From a virus: a DNA stretch of 26,615 nucleotides. Under the pieces are notes generated by a model. It made no database searches and was not told where the DNA came from. It worked only from the letters and a program-made list of their open reading frames with translations. This document shows positions 16,801-23,442 of this stretch, one piece after another (position 1 is the stretch's first letter; each line of letters opens with the position of its first letter). The DNA is taken from IMG/VR virus record IMGVR_UViG_3300042549_004378, positions 1-26,615 of that record; one strand, given 5' to 3'. Both the position numbers and the translations under genes were made by a program.

Positions 16801-18907
16801 CAACAATAATCTTCCAACTTAAACTCCCTGTTCTACTTGTATTTTTATATGTGTAAATTGGTTCAGGTCTACCTAAGAAAGAAGTATCATTCCAATTAGC
16901 AGTACTACTATCTGAAAACTTTAAATCATACGGAGGAAACCACATAACTCTACCACCATTTGGACCTTTCTCACAAACAGGTAATTCATCATAAGTAAAT
17001 CCAGGTCTACTTGATGTTCTCCAAGCTAAATTCTCAATTGAGAACATATATTTTTTAGCATATCCCCCCGTTCCATTAACATTATTCGCAATAATGTTTG
17101 TTGAGCCCGGATTTCTTAATGGAGTAATATTCAAATTATATGTGTTATCCAAAACAGAATGAGTAAATCTTCTACCTGATGTAGTTATACCATCTGTTTT
17201 TTGTAAATCATTATATGCGTAATAAGGATTATCTTTTGTGAAAACTCTACAATATTCAATACCGGCAGCCCCACCTGTTGTATTATCAGTATACGATAAA
17301 ACTTGAGAACCTTTAGTAATTTCTTTATAACCATCATTGAATACCTTACTAATCTGATTCATTGCGTTACCAACGTGTTTCAATCGAGCAATACCCGTAA
17401 CACTATCAGCCGAATCAATTAATCTTTGAGTTTGGTCTAATATTGATGTTGATTTAAATTCAATGTTTGTTGATTCATCTCTAGTGATGTTTCCACTAAC
17501 CAATTGATAGTCCTCATCCATAGTTCCGGAACCACCACCCGGTATCGCTCTGAATCCAGCATTGGCTTTATATTTTGGAGATACCCAAACAAATCCTCCG
17601 TCAATACCCCCACCGTCACTATAGGACTTACCTCCTAAACCAAAATTGTTAAGTGTTGATTCATTACCTTCATATAAAATACCCATCTCTGATGGACCAT
17701 ATACAGGTGAAGGGTCTTGTTGACCAAATGCGTTAACCGGTATTTGATTTGGGGGTGATGTAATGTAAGAAGGTTCAGATGTTCTATTACCAACATAATA
17801 ACCTCCAACTAATGTACCATTACCCGGATTAATATTTGGAACTAATAAATTAACAAGACCTTGAGCAACCCCAAATAATAAACCATAATCTTTATCGTAT
17901 GATGGTTGATATCTATTATAATTAATATTTGCAAATAAAACTGACCTTTGTCCGTTACCTGTGTTGGCTAAAAATATTTGTGAACCACCTCTACTAAGAT
18001 TTAATATTGGACCTAATAAACCACCTGTTAATTGATTAACAGTACTTAAAGCATTTGATGTTTGTTGTGTTTGACTATTTTCGTTATTATCATTGAAATA
18101 ATCTCCCGGTATTAATGAAACTGGCCAATAAGCACCCGCCAATCTTGTTAAGAAGTCGGCAGCGGCAACAACAGGGTTTTCAGGCACTGTAATCTTCCAA
18201 TTTTTATAAATTAAAGGTTGTTGACCTGACAACATCATACTAATCTCAAACGGGTCTTGTAGAGATTGTAAATTTATTTGACCTAATGTGTTTTGAAATA
18301 ATTCAGCATCAATTCTTTTTTTCAATAACGAATTTAATTCAAGAGCTCCAAATCTCGCAATAAAAGAATCCTGAGATAGCAACCCATTACTTCCAATAGG
18401 ATTATTTGATAATAAAATATTATAAGGCGAATAAGTTGATGGAGCAAAACTTGGTGGTTCCCAATAAGGTTGATATATCTTATTGTTATTTTCAACATCT
18501 GTTATAATAACTAAATCATTATAACCACCCGACGGTCCATACCCATTTTGAATATAAGCAGCATCAATAAAAAATTCATTAAGTAAGTCTAACGCTGTGT
18601 CGTTGGGGTTATATTCCCCCTGATTTGAATTTACAGGTAAAGGAGGTCCGTTAAAATTAATTTCTAAATTATACCCACCATTAGGTCCATATTCGTTTAA
18701 TGGATATAATAAATTACCATATGGGTCATTCGTTATTAACTCACCTGGTGAATCAATAACATTACTTACACCTAAAATGGTTTCGTAATTAACTTGATTT
18801 GCCGGTGGGGTGTACACTCCTTGAACACTATAAGGTGCCAAGTTTTTCGCCATTAGAGAATTTCTAAAGGAAGACGTGGACGCAAATGATAATGAACTCT
18901 CTGCCAT
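13892..18907 (-). CDS. Large baseplate protein with OmpA-like domain, 1671 aa
   Basis: A structural tail protein. The N-terminal 130 residues are Asn/Gly/Pro/Tyr-rich and hold two copies of YGPxGGYN (73-80 and 123-130). Around residue 676, GRPEPIYTYKNTSRTGS resembles segments of other myovirus baseplate proteins. Residues about 860-1022 contain an OmpA C-terminal-like domain: INIQMVGSASATAS near 908, YNTNLSKRRNDSVIQFL near 925, and a closing CRRVKINSI near 1011. OmpA-like domains bind peptidoglycan; the usual GHTD Asp is replaced here (GSASA) but the helix Arg is kept. A second conserved-looking block is FGAPPVLVLRIGDFYN (about 1155) and NALSFNFYANTEIYD (about 1222). Position after the tape measure and before the LysM and hub genes supports a baseplate role; the exact T4 counterpart is unknown. 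Confidence 0.8.
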   Translation of the reverse strand: MAESSLSFASTSSFRNSLMAKNLAPYSVQGVYTPPANQVNYETILGVSNVIDSPGELITNDPYGNLLYPLNEYGPNGGYNLEINFNGPPLPVNSNQGEYNPNDTALDLLNEFFIDAAYIQNGYGPSGGYNDLVIITDVENNNKIYQPYWEPPSFAPSTYSPYNILLSNNPIGSNGLLSQDSFIARFGALELNSLLKKRIDAELFQNTLGQINLQSLQDPFEISMMLSGQQPLIYKNWKITVPENPVVAAADFLTRLAGAYWPVSLIPGDYFNDNNENSQTQQTSNALSTVNQLTGGLLGPILNLSRGGSQIFLANTGNGQRSVLFANINYNRYQPSYDKDYGLLFGVAQGLVNLLVPNINPGNGTLVGGYYVGNRTSEPSYITSPPNQIPVNAFGQQDPSPVYGPSEMGILYEGNESTLNNFGLGGKSYSDGGGIDGGFVWVSPKYKANAGFRAIPGGGSGTMDEDYQLVSGNITRDESTNIEFKSTSILDQTQRLIDSADSVTGIARLKHVGNAMNQISKVFNDGYKEITKGSQVLSYTDNTTGGAAGIEYCRVFTKDNPYYAYNDLQKTDGITTSGRRFTHSVLDNTYNLNITPLRNPGSTNIIANNVNGTGGYAKKYMFSIENLAWRTSSRPGFTYDELPVCEKGPNGGRVMWFPPYDLKFSDSSTANWNDTSFLGRPEPIYTYKNTSRTGSLSWKIIVDSPSVMNAVVEKQLKGQNKERINSIIDSFFAGCVKYDIYELALKFNTIPTKDLYTYQEILSKPNLTNEELKSVSASIPRENSVTQGGAGTPGDATNSTTNPDTSIDDFKKNYSQLAFYFDNDIPDPNSKGVVSSVPYNETYETYTSDGNIKTYVDTASAIFNVGVTNRNVGEFFTNIVKDNYKKIALNDKNFIVDAYNILKEKKGTINIQMVGSASATASVPYNTNLSKRRNDSVIQFLKEYKIGEANLAPFFENGTLQITLQSGEGEKISIPQSESGTGTQVECTKNVVSSSGTDVSNKKAETYSTDAMACRRVKINSIAIAPIAPTTIVKPPEKAEIITPEVTNTTINTIKPVQTVTIEQKLKEGIGKRIIRQLLTECDYFDVIKETNPMVYGSIADKIKFFNPAFHSMTPEGLNSRLTFLNQCVRPGETIPVIGADGKPKYNDAVNTSFGAPPVLVLRIGDFYNGKIIPKTISFTYEPLLLDMNPEGIGIQPMLANVNLSFDMIGGMGLARPVEQLQNALSFNFYANTEIYDERAKWTEDTSALDATLIQSILNAQPPVTVNNVQNEITNDGGNTIGDILTNIPVTSGQTGEITYMSIMDKILDATKEYYTNVLNQSDSIVKSYNYGVWQLITQDRLYTSGEISLNSSSILAPIYGKPEGVETKVDSLFSTFISDINADNPTNQNYIISRLVGYKFTDATIQRVKTNMNQYITTLKGGYSSGLFTKIQEIVILEQSMVQIIRKINLVTTKTDGKILDTGIPRVYTISGTTEVNTASLGSPLDTYQELCDDYRLVGIRLDDFNVLMDAEKIITTVTVPYEGPGEFEPISKDFATASVQDKRQFMVMAQIFNDKNKLTQFKNAIISGELKSDNKLVRKFNNICDDFADLTKKELIAEEKFIKTIKGKESYLKFVNQPAYPKGKLRKFTYTTVPDPATETQQKTDIANLYKTVNVNNDKLTFDGKIKFD

Positions 18908-18944
18908 ATATTCTAATTTATCTATAAATAGATTGTACTTTATT

Positions 18945-20840
18945 TTATGTTGTTAATGTTGAACTTAAATTAGAGTTCATTAACTGTGTTTTGTTTGCCG
19001 TTGGAGCCAATAAACCATTACTAAACATTCCCTCTTTTATCGCCATAACAATACCTTGTTGAACATCCGTATTCTTAAGTGCCATAACAATTTGATTAGT
19101 ATCTACATTACCATTAGTCTTTAAATCAACATTATGATTTAAAGTGATTTCAATTGGTGTTTTTGTTGTATTACTATTTGAACTTTGTTGTTCATTAGTC
19201 GACATTGTTGACGTATTTCTAACATTACTAATATCTCTTTTAACATTTGTTGGATTAGCATCCGATGATTGTTTTTTAGCACTAGAGGTGGCTCTTAAAT
19301 CATTTTTCATCAATTGTTCCATTCGGGCAACATTAGGAAAATCTTTATTTAACTTTTCTTGTTCTTCTTTAGCGGTATTCATTCCTGTTTGAAATGCTGA
19401 TTTAATCAATGTATTTAACTTTGATAAATTTTCCCCAACTTCCTTTCTAGCCTCAGCAGCTGTTATTTCACCATCTGTTAATCTTTTAAGAGTGTCTAAA
19501 CTTCTATCAATCCCTGTATCAATTGTCCCTCTAAGATTTTTTGAGTCTAATTCTTTTGGTGATAGAACTTTTCTTGCACTTGTTGTTGCTGCTCTAGTAT
19601 ATTTTTGAACACCAGTCATACTTTTACTACCGGCGAGAGCTAATCCCGGTTTATCAGCCAATGATTTAATGTCGGCAGCAATAGACACCAACGTAGATAA
19701 TTGGTCTTTAGCCAACTCCTCCATAGTTTTTGGAGCGGTATTAGCCATTTTTTCAAGATTTGCAACATCTGTAGCATTTAATTCATCTATAGCCTTTGCA
19801 ACTGTTTTTCCTGTTTCTGGGTCAGTTACTTGTACCTCATATTTACCTCCAGCACCCATTTCAGACATATTGGCTATCGTCTTTTGCATCTTTTCGTCTA
19901 ACTCAGGTAACTCAGGAAAACGAATTTTACTCATTTTATCCTCTAACTCCGCACTTGCCAAAGACATTTTTGCCAATTCACCTGCGGGTAATCCCATCGC
20001 CTTCTCTAACTCCCTCATTTGACGTTTTGCTCCCGGCATAATTTCAAATTGACCTTTTTCATTTAATTGAGTAAATGATTTACCCATCTCCGCCATTTGA
20101 TTTTGTAATTCAGCGGGGTCATTCTGAGCTAAGTCCATTAATTTTAACGGGTCAAGTAAACTACTTTGAGTAACACCTAATCTTTGCATAGCTGCCGCCA
20201 TTTCAATAGCACCTTCAGGGTCAAAAACTTTTTCAGCAAAACCTAACGTTGTTTTCATATCAATTCTTAACATAGCCGCTTGTGCCGCCATTTTTGCTAA
20301 ACCTGATACACCACCTTCAAAATTATATTTACTAAGAGAGTCCATATTTTGTAAAACAGCTGAAGACACTTTTTGTGCATTAACACCTGATTGAGCAGCA
20401 ATATCCACAACATTTTTCATTTCCTTAGCGACTTGTCCCGCACCATATCCCGCATCTTTAAATCCTTTAACTAATGGACCAATTTGTTCACCAGTAACTT
20501 TCATTGTTGCGTAAAGGTCTTTATTTACTTCAGCAGATAACACAACATTTCTACCTAAAGCTGATGACGCCTCTTTTTGAGTCTCAATTACATCTTTGAT
20601 ATCACCACCTAAAACTCTAACACTACTAACTGCATCCGCCATTGTTGCACTTAATGTTTGAGCCATTTGTTGACCAAGACCAAATTGTTTTAAAAGTTCA
20701 CTTGACCCCGCATCTAGTTGTGCAACAACCTTACCAACCGCATCAACACTAAAATTACTTTCTAAAGCATCTCCTAACGACTTAAGAATATCCTTACCTT
20801 TTTTTTCACTAGCCTCTAAATTACTTCCAGCATCTTGCAT
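18945..20840 (-). CDS. Tail tape measure protein
   Basis: The 631-residue protein is almost entirely predicted helix and rich in Ala, Met, Lys and Glu, with long amphipathic stretches such as MAAQAAMLRIDMKT and MAAAMQRLGVTQ. A Ser/Asn/Thr-rich stretch near residue 550 precedes a short beta-rich C-terminus (PIEITLNHNVDLKT). This composition and its place immediately after the tail assembly chaperone and before the baseplate genes are typical of tape measure proteins, which set tail length and are ejected first. T4 gp29 is 590 residues; using the usual ratio of roughly 1.5 angstrom per residue, a tail of around 95 nm is expected. No lytic domain is visible. Sequence resemblance to a named family is weak, so the call leans on architecture and context. 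Confidence 0.82.
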   Translation of the reverse strand: MQDAGSNLEASEKKGKDILKSLGDALESNFSVDAVGKVVAQLDAGSSELLKQFGLGQQMAQTLSATMADAVSSVRVLGGDIKDVIETQKEASSALGRNVVLSAEVNKDLYATMKVTGEQIGPLVKGFKDAGYGAGQVAKEMKNVVDIAAQSGVNAQKVSSAVLQNMDSLSKYNFEGGVSGLAKMAAQAAMLRIDMKTTLGFAEKVFDPEGAIEMAAAMQRLGVTQSSLLDPLKLMDLAQNDPAELQNQMAEMGKSFTQLNEKGQFEIMPGAKRQMRELEKAMGLPAGELAKMSLASAELEDKMSKIRFPELPELDEKMQKTIANMSEMGAGGKYEVQVTDPETGKTVAKAIDELNATDVANLEKMANTAPKTMEELAKDQLSTLVSIAADIKSLADKPGLALAGSKSMTGVQKYTRAATTSARKVLSPKELDSKNLRGTIDTGIDRSLDTLKRLTDGEITAAEARKEVGENLSKLNTLIKSAFQTGMNTAKEEQEKLNKDFPNVARMEQLMKNDLRATSSAKKQSSDANPTNVKRDISNVRNTSTMSTNEQQSSNSNTTKTPIEITLNHNVDLKTNGNVDTNQIVMALKNTDVQQGIVMAIKEGMFSNGLLAPTANKTQLMNSNLSSTLTT

Positions 20841-20861
20841 ATTAAATTTCTTTTATAAATA

Positions 20862-20903
20862 AATACACCAAAGACATATTTTAATTTACGTCTTTGGTGT
20901 ATT
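20862..20903 (-). terminator. Terminator hairpin between tail assembly chaperone and tape measure
   Basis: A perfect 14-bp stem (AATACACCAAAGAC at 20862-20875 with GTCTTTGGTGTATT at 20890-20903) encloses a 14-base loop. On the minus strand it is followed by TATTTATAAAAG, so the U-tract is only moderate. The TAA stop of the frameshift extension (20888-20886) falls inside the loop. It probably lowers transcription into the tape measure gene or protects a 3' end. Confidence 0.75.
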
Positions 20904-21041
20904 ATCTTCTATTATTCTGTTTATTAAAAATTTTCTAACATAAGTGGGCATCTCGTTGAAATCATTATAAGAAGTCCTTATAAATTTAGCCATCAAGTAA
21001 TATTCCTCAATTAGAAGTTGCCGATAGTTAAAAGAAAGGCC
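20886..21041 (-). CDS. Putative +1 frameshift extension of the tail assembly chaperone
   Basis: The +1 frame stays open from just upstream of the chaperone stop through 51 codons to TAA at 20888-20886, giving a polar helical peptide starting GLSFNYRQLLIEEYY and containing NEMPTYVRKFLINRIIE. The switch must happen within the last 10 or so codons of the 0 frame, because an in-frame TAA lies just upstream in the +1 frame. TTT TTT CGG at 21048-21040 lets tRNA-Phe slip from TTT to TTC next to an Arg CGG codon. The fusion would be 298 residues. Tail assembly chaperones directly upstream of tape measure genes are often made in two frameshifted forms (lambda gpG/gpGT). Alternatively, the peptide starts at its own ATG (20993) as a 35-residue protein. 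Confidence 0.55.
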   Translation of the reverse strand, partial: GLSFNYRQLLIEEYYLMAKFIRTSYNDFNEMPTYVRKFLINRIIEDNTPKT

Positions 21042-21783
21042 GAAAAAACTCCACCCCAAAGGTTATCTCGAAAGATACCAGTTCTCCTGACGGGGCGTTT
21101 GCTGTTCTCTTAAGGTCCAATGACGGTTCATTCTCCCTTAAAAAAGTTCTTATGTATTTAGAGTCCATAATTGGTAAAGTATCTACAAACATAGCTATTT
21201 TACCTCTATCGTTATCCCCATCAATTTCAACAATTTGTTTTTGTAATTTCCAAGTAATTCTTGGTGCCTGTCTTCCTGCAGGATATTGTTCAACCATTTT
21301 ATCTAACTCAATAGTATCATAGAAAGTTGTTGGTCTTAATTTAACAGTAATACCTGTTTTAGGTAATTTAGTTAAGAAAAATCCATTTTCATCCGGTTGA
21401 TTTTGGGTTTTTTTAATATTTAACTCATCCAATATAACAGTATGAGTAAATAATTTGTTAGTTTGTGGGTCAGTTAAATTAACTGTGTATTCAGCGCCAA
21501 ACGAAGTATTTCTTAAAAATATCAAAATAGCTTCAACATCACCATCAAGTAGTTCTTCAGGACGTAAATCATGTTCATATAATTTATTACGTAATAAAGT
21601 TAATACCACATTTTCTTTACCCGCTAGCGCACCAATTAAATAATTTTCATCAGACGCTGTTAAGTAACCGATTTTAACCGATTTTCTTTTAGATTTATAA
21701 AAAATTCCACCACTAGGTAATGATACCACATCATGTGGTAATGTGAAATTTTCTGTTCCTGCATTAATTAAACTCTCATCCAT
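21028..21783 (-). CDS. gp26-like baseplate / tail assembly chaperone protein
   Basis: The 251-residue protein has the layout of the T4 gp26-like baseplate family: an N-terminal DVVSLPSGGIFYK segment (residues 18-30), then a short beta strand and helices (ENYLIGALAGKENVV, LLDGDVEAILIFLRNTSFG at about 80-100), a beta-rich middle (EYTVNLTDPQTNK) and a C-terminal domain ending VEFFRPFF. It lies between tail tube and tape measure, the place of the tail assembly chaperone in most long-tailed phages, and its 3' end carries a likely +1 frameshift site (see the extension entry). A predicted role is binding the tape measure protein before tube polymerisation. Family recognition is moderate; the chaperone role is inferred from context. 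Confidence 0.75.
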   Translation of the reverse strand: MDESLINAGTENFTLPHDVVSLPSGGIFYKSKRKSVKIGYLTASDENYLIGALAGKENVVLTLLRNKLYEHDLRPEELLDGDVEAILIFLRNTSFGAEYTVNLTDPQTNKLFTHTVILDELNIKKTQNQPDENGFFLTKLPKTGITVKLRPTTFYDTIELDKMVEQYPAGRQAPRITWKLQKQIVEIDGDNDRGKIAMFVDTLPIMDSKYIRTFLRENEPSLDLKRTANAPSGELVSFEITFGVEFFRPFF

Positions 21784-21840
21784 ATAAATTTGTTTTTATT
21801 ATAAATAATAATTGTATACTTTTTTTTATAAATAGTTAAT

Positions 21841-21871
21841 AAAAAATCCACATATTTTTGATATGTGGATT
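21841..21871 (-). terminator. Intrinsic terminator after the tail tube gene
   Basis: On the minus strand an 11-bp perfect stem AATCCACATAT / ATATGTGGATT (21871-21861 with 21855-21845), loop CAAAA, runs into a stretch of six T (21846-21841). It lies about 30 bases after the tube stop codon and fits a rho-independent terminator that isolates the highly expressed tube gene. Confidence 0.85.
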
Positions 21872-21897
21872 CTTAAATTTAAATATAAAATATTATT

Positions 21898-22386
21898 TTA
21901 GTAAACTAATATACATCTATCCATACGTAATGTTGTAGAAATAGTTGCTAAAGCATCTTGACTATACCCTAAAGCGTCAAAATTAACATCAGATAAGAAA
22001 GTCCCTTCTAATATCCATTTTTCCACAACAACACCTGTTGGGTCCAACATTTCAAGGTCAATATTCTTTTTATATCCCGCAGCATATCCCATACGTCCGG
22101 TAACTGATTCAGCACATAAACGTACCCACTCCATAAGAGCTTGTGACGCTGACGGACCAATTGGGTCACGAAATTTAACGTTAATTGTACCCCATGTAAA
22201 ACGACCTGCAACATATGTTTCAGTGTTTAAAAATGGAATCGCAACAGGATTAATTGTTATATGTGGTCTTGCTGCCGATTCTACGAACCATTCATTAATT
22301 CCTAATGTTGAAGGAAAACGTAGAATAAACCTATTTTGTCTTTTAGGTTCGTAAGGTATGGGCATTTTCATTAATAAATCAGCCAT
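21898..22386 (-). CDS. Tail tube protein, gp19-like
   Basis: The 162-residue protein matches T4 gp19 in length (163) and pattern. It begins MADLLMKMPIPYEPKRQNRF, then FILRFPSTLGI and a beta-rich core (YVAGRFTWGTINVKFRDPIG, DLEMLDPTGVVVEKWILEG), and ends with TISTTLRMDRCILVY. Six copies per ring would form the inner tube inside the contractile sheath. It follows the sheath gene with only a HAD-like gene between, and has its own long AT-rich leader (22387-22565) and its own terminator, consistent with a need for very high expression. Assignment is strong. Confidence 0.92.
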   Translation of the reverse strand: MADLLMKMPIPYEPKRQNRFILRFPSTLGINEWFVESAARPHITINPVAIPFLNTETYVAGRFTWGTINVKFRDPIGPSASQALMEWVRLCAESVTGRMGYAAGYKKNIDLEMLDPTGVVVEKWILEGTFLSDVNFDALGYSQDALATISTTLRMDRCILVY

Positions 22387-22565
22387 TTCAAATTGTTTTT
22401 AATTTTATTTTATTTATCTTTATTTAATAAATATCTCTATTTAAAAAATATTTATCTTGACTTTTAGAATTTAATTTATTATAATTATAATCCAGTCTAG
22501 TTTATTTAATACTAGTTTTTTTTTAACTAGTTTTTTTTTATTTAATTCTATTTTATTATAAGTAT
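22387..22565 (-). promoter_or_regulatory. AT-rich leader upstream of the tail tube gene
   Basis: This 179-base stretch has no gene. It is almost entirely A/T, holds a perfect tandem duplication of a 15-base unit (22511-22540) and a TATTTAT element (22433-22427 on the minus strand). A promoter and 5' leader for the tube gene is the simplest reading, but no single promoter stands out. Confidence 0.45.
22511..22540. repeat. 15-bp perfect tandem repeat (2 copies)
   Basis: ACTAGTTTTTTTTTA occurs twice head to tail (22511-22525 and 22526-22540), with a degenerate partial copy from 22496 (CTAGTTTATTTAAT). The junction forms the 8-bp palindrome AACTAGTT. Confidence 0.9.
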
Positions 22566-23384
22566 TTAATATTCTTTTTTTATTCCTCCTGCTGTTGAAT
22601 AAGTTTTAATAATATTTTCTGGGTCTTGCTCAAAATGTTTCTTTACTACATCCACATTTTTTATGTCGTCATCTGAAAAACCTACTTTAGGAACAAAATA
22701 ATTATTTATTTTATTTTTTAAGAACGCCTTTTTTTGAATATGTTGAGACATTGCTTTAACATATTGAACAAATTCTTTTAAAGCTTTAATTTTCCCTTCT
22801 TCCGGATTTGTTGCGGAACCTTCTCCATAACTTACAGGATAAAATTTACATAAATCTAAATATTCTCTAATCATCTCCTTTTTAGAAACATTTTCTTCAT
22901 CAGCTAAATCTCTATATTTTTCTAAATTTTTAACTAACTCAGTTGAATTAATTCCATTACGGTTTGATACAATATAATTATAACAAGCCTCTTTTAATAC
23001 TGATGGTGTGTGCCCTCTCGCAGTAACTATAGAAAAAATTGACCCATTATTAATTGCTTCAACAAAATCAGCCCAAGCCGGTCCCGGTTTTGCTAACATA
23101 GAATCAACAATAAATTGTTTATCACCTTTAACCCCGAAATATCTAAAAGGGTCTTCTGAAAATCCAACAATGGTGTGTTTATCAAATTCAAATGGTTCCT
23201 TACCTATAATTTCTCTATAAGTTGCGAAATCTTCAGTTGACATTCCAACCTCATCACCATCTTCATCTTTTAAGATTATTTTAGTTGGCATTGAAACTAT
23301 ATTATCGTCCCAATCAAAAGCGTAATACTTCTCATCCGGAGCACCTTCCTCGTCAATTCCTTCAATTATTTTATTTTTTAACAT
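22566..23384 (-). CDS. HAD-superfamily phosphatase-like protein
   Basis: The 272-residue protein carries a full set of HAD signatures: motif I FDWDDNI with D24 (nucleophile) and D26; motif II FSIVTARG with T121; a motif III lysine candidate K198 (EEGKIKALKEF); and motif IV VGFSDDD with D238-D240. The segment between motifs I and II (residues 28-115) is long enough for a cap domain. HAD enzymes hydrolyse phosphate from nucleotides, polynucleotide ends, sugars or proteins; the substrate here cannot be told. It sits between tail sheath and tail tube, an odd place for an enzyme, with 58 bases to the sheath gene and 179 to the tube. No T4 tail gene corresponds. The fold call is good, the function unknown. 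Confidence 0.8.
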   Translation of the reverse strand: MLKNKIIEGIDEEGAPDEKYYAFDWDDNIVSMPTKIILKDEDGDEVGMSTEDFATYREIIGKEPFEFDKHTIVGFSEDPFRYFGVKGDKQFIVDSMLAKPGPAWADFVEAINNGSIFSIVTARGHTPSVLKEACYNYIVSNRNGINSTELVKNLEKYRDLADEENVSKKEMIREYLDLCKFYPVSYGEGSATNPEEGKIKALKEFVQYVKAMSQHIQKKAFLKNKINNYFVPKVGFSDDDIKNVDVVKKHFEQDPENIIKTYSTAGGIKKEY

Positions 23385-23402
23385 ATTTTTGTTATAAGGC
23401 TT

Positions 23403-23435
23403 AATTATGACCCACTATTACAATGGGTCATAATT
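23403..23435 (-). terminator. Hairpin terminator after the tail sheath gene
   Basis: A perfect 12-bp stem (AATTATGACCCA at 23403-23414 with TGGGTCATAATT at 23424-23435) with a 9-base loop lies 7 bases after the sheath stop codon. The minus-strand side lacks a clean U-tract (AAGCC follows), so it may be an attenuator or mRNA-stabilising structure rather than a full terminator. Confidence 0.6.
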
Positions 23436-23442
23436 TTATTAA

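Noticed and set aside
18924-18931. Plus-strand TATAAATA-like sites resembling the T4 late promoter (also near 20855, 21801, 21828)
   Set aside because: They point away from every gene; with no plus-strand genes in the window, the minus-strand reading (TATTTAT) is more sensible. One minus-strand TATAAATA at 6642-6635 is too close to the start at 6627 to be a normal promoter.
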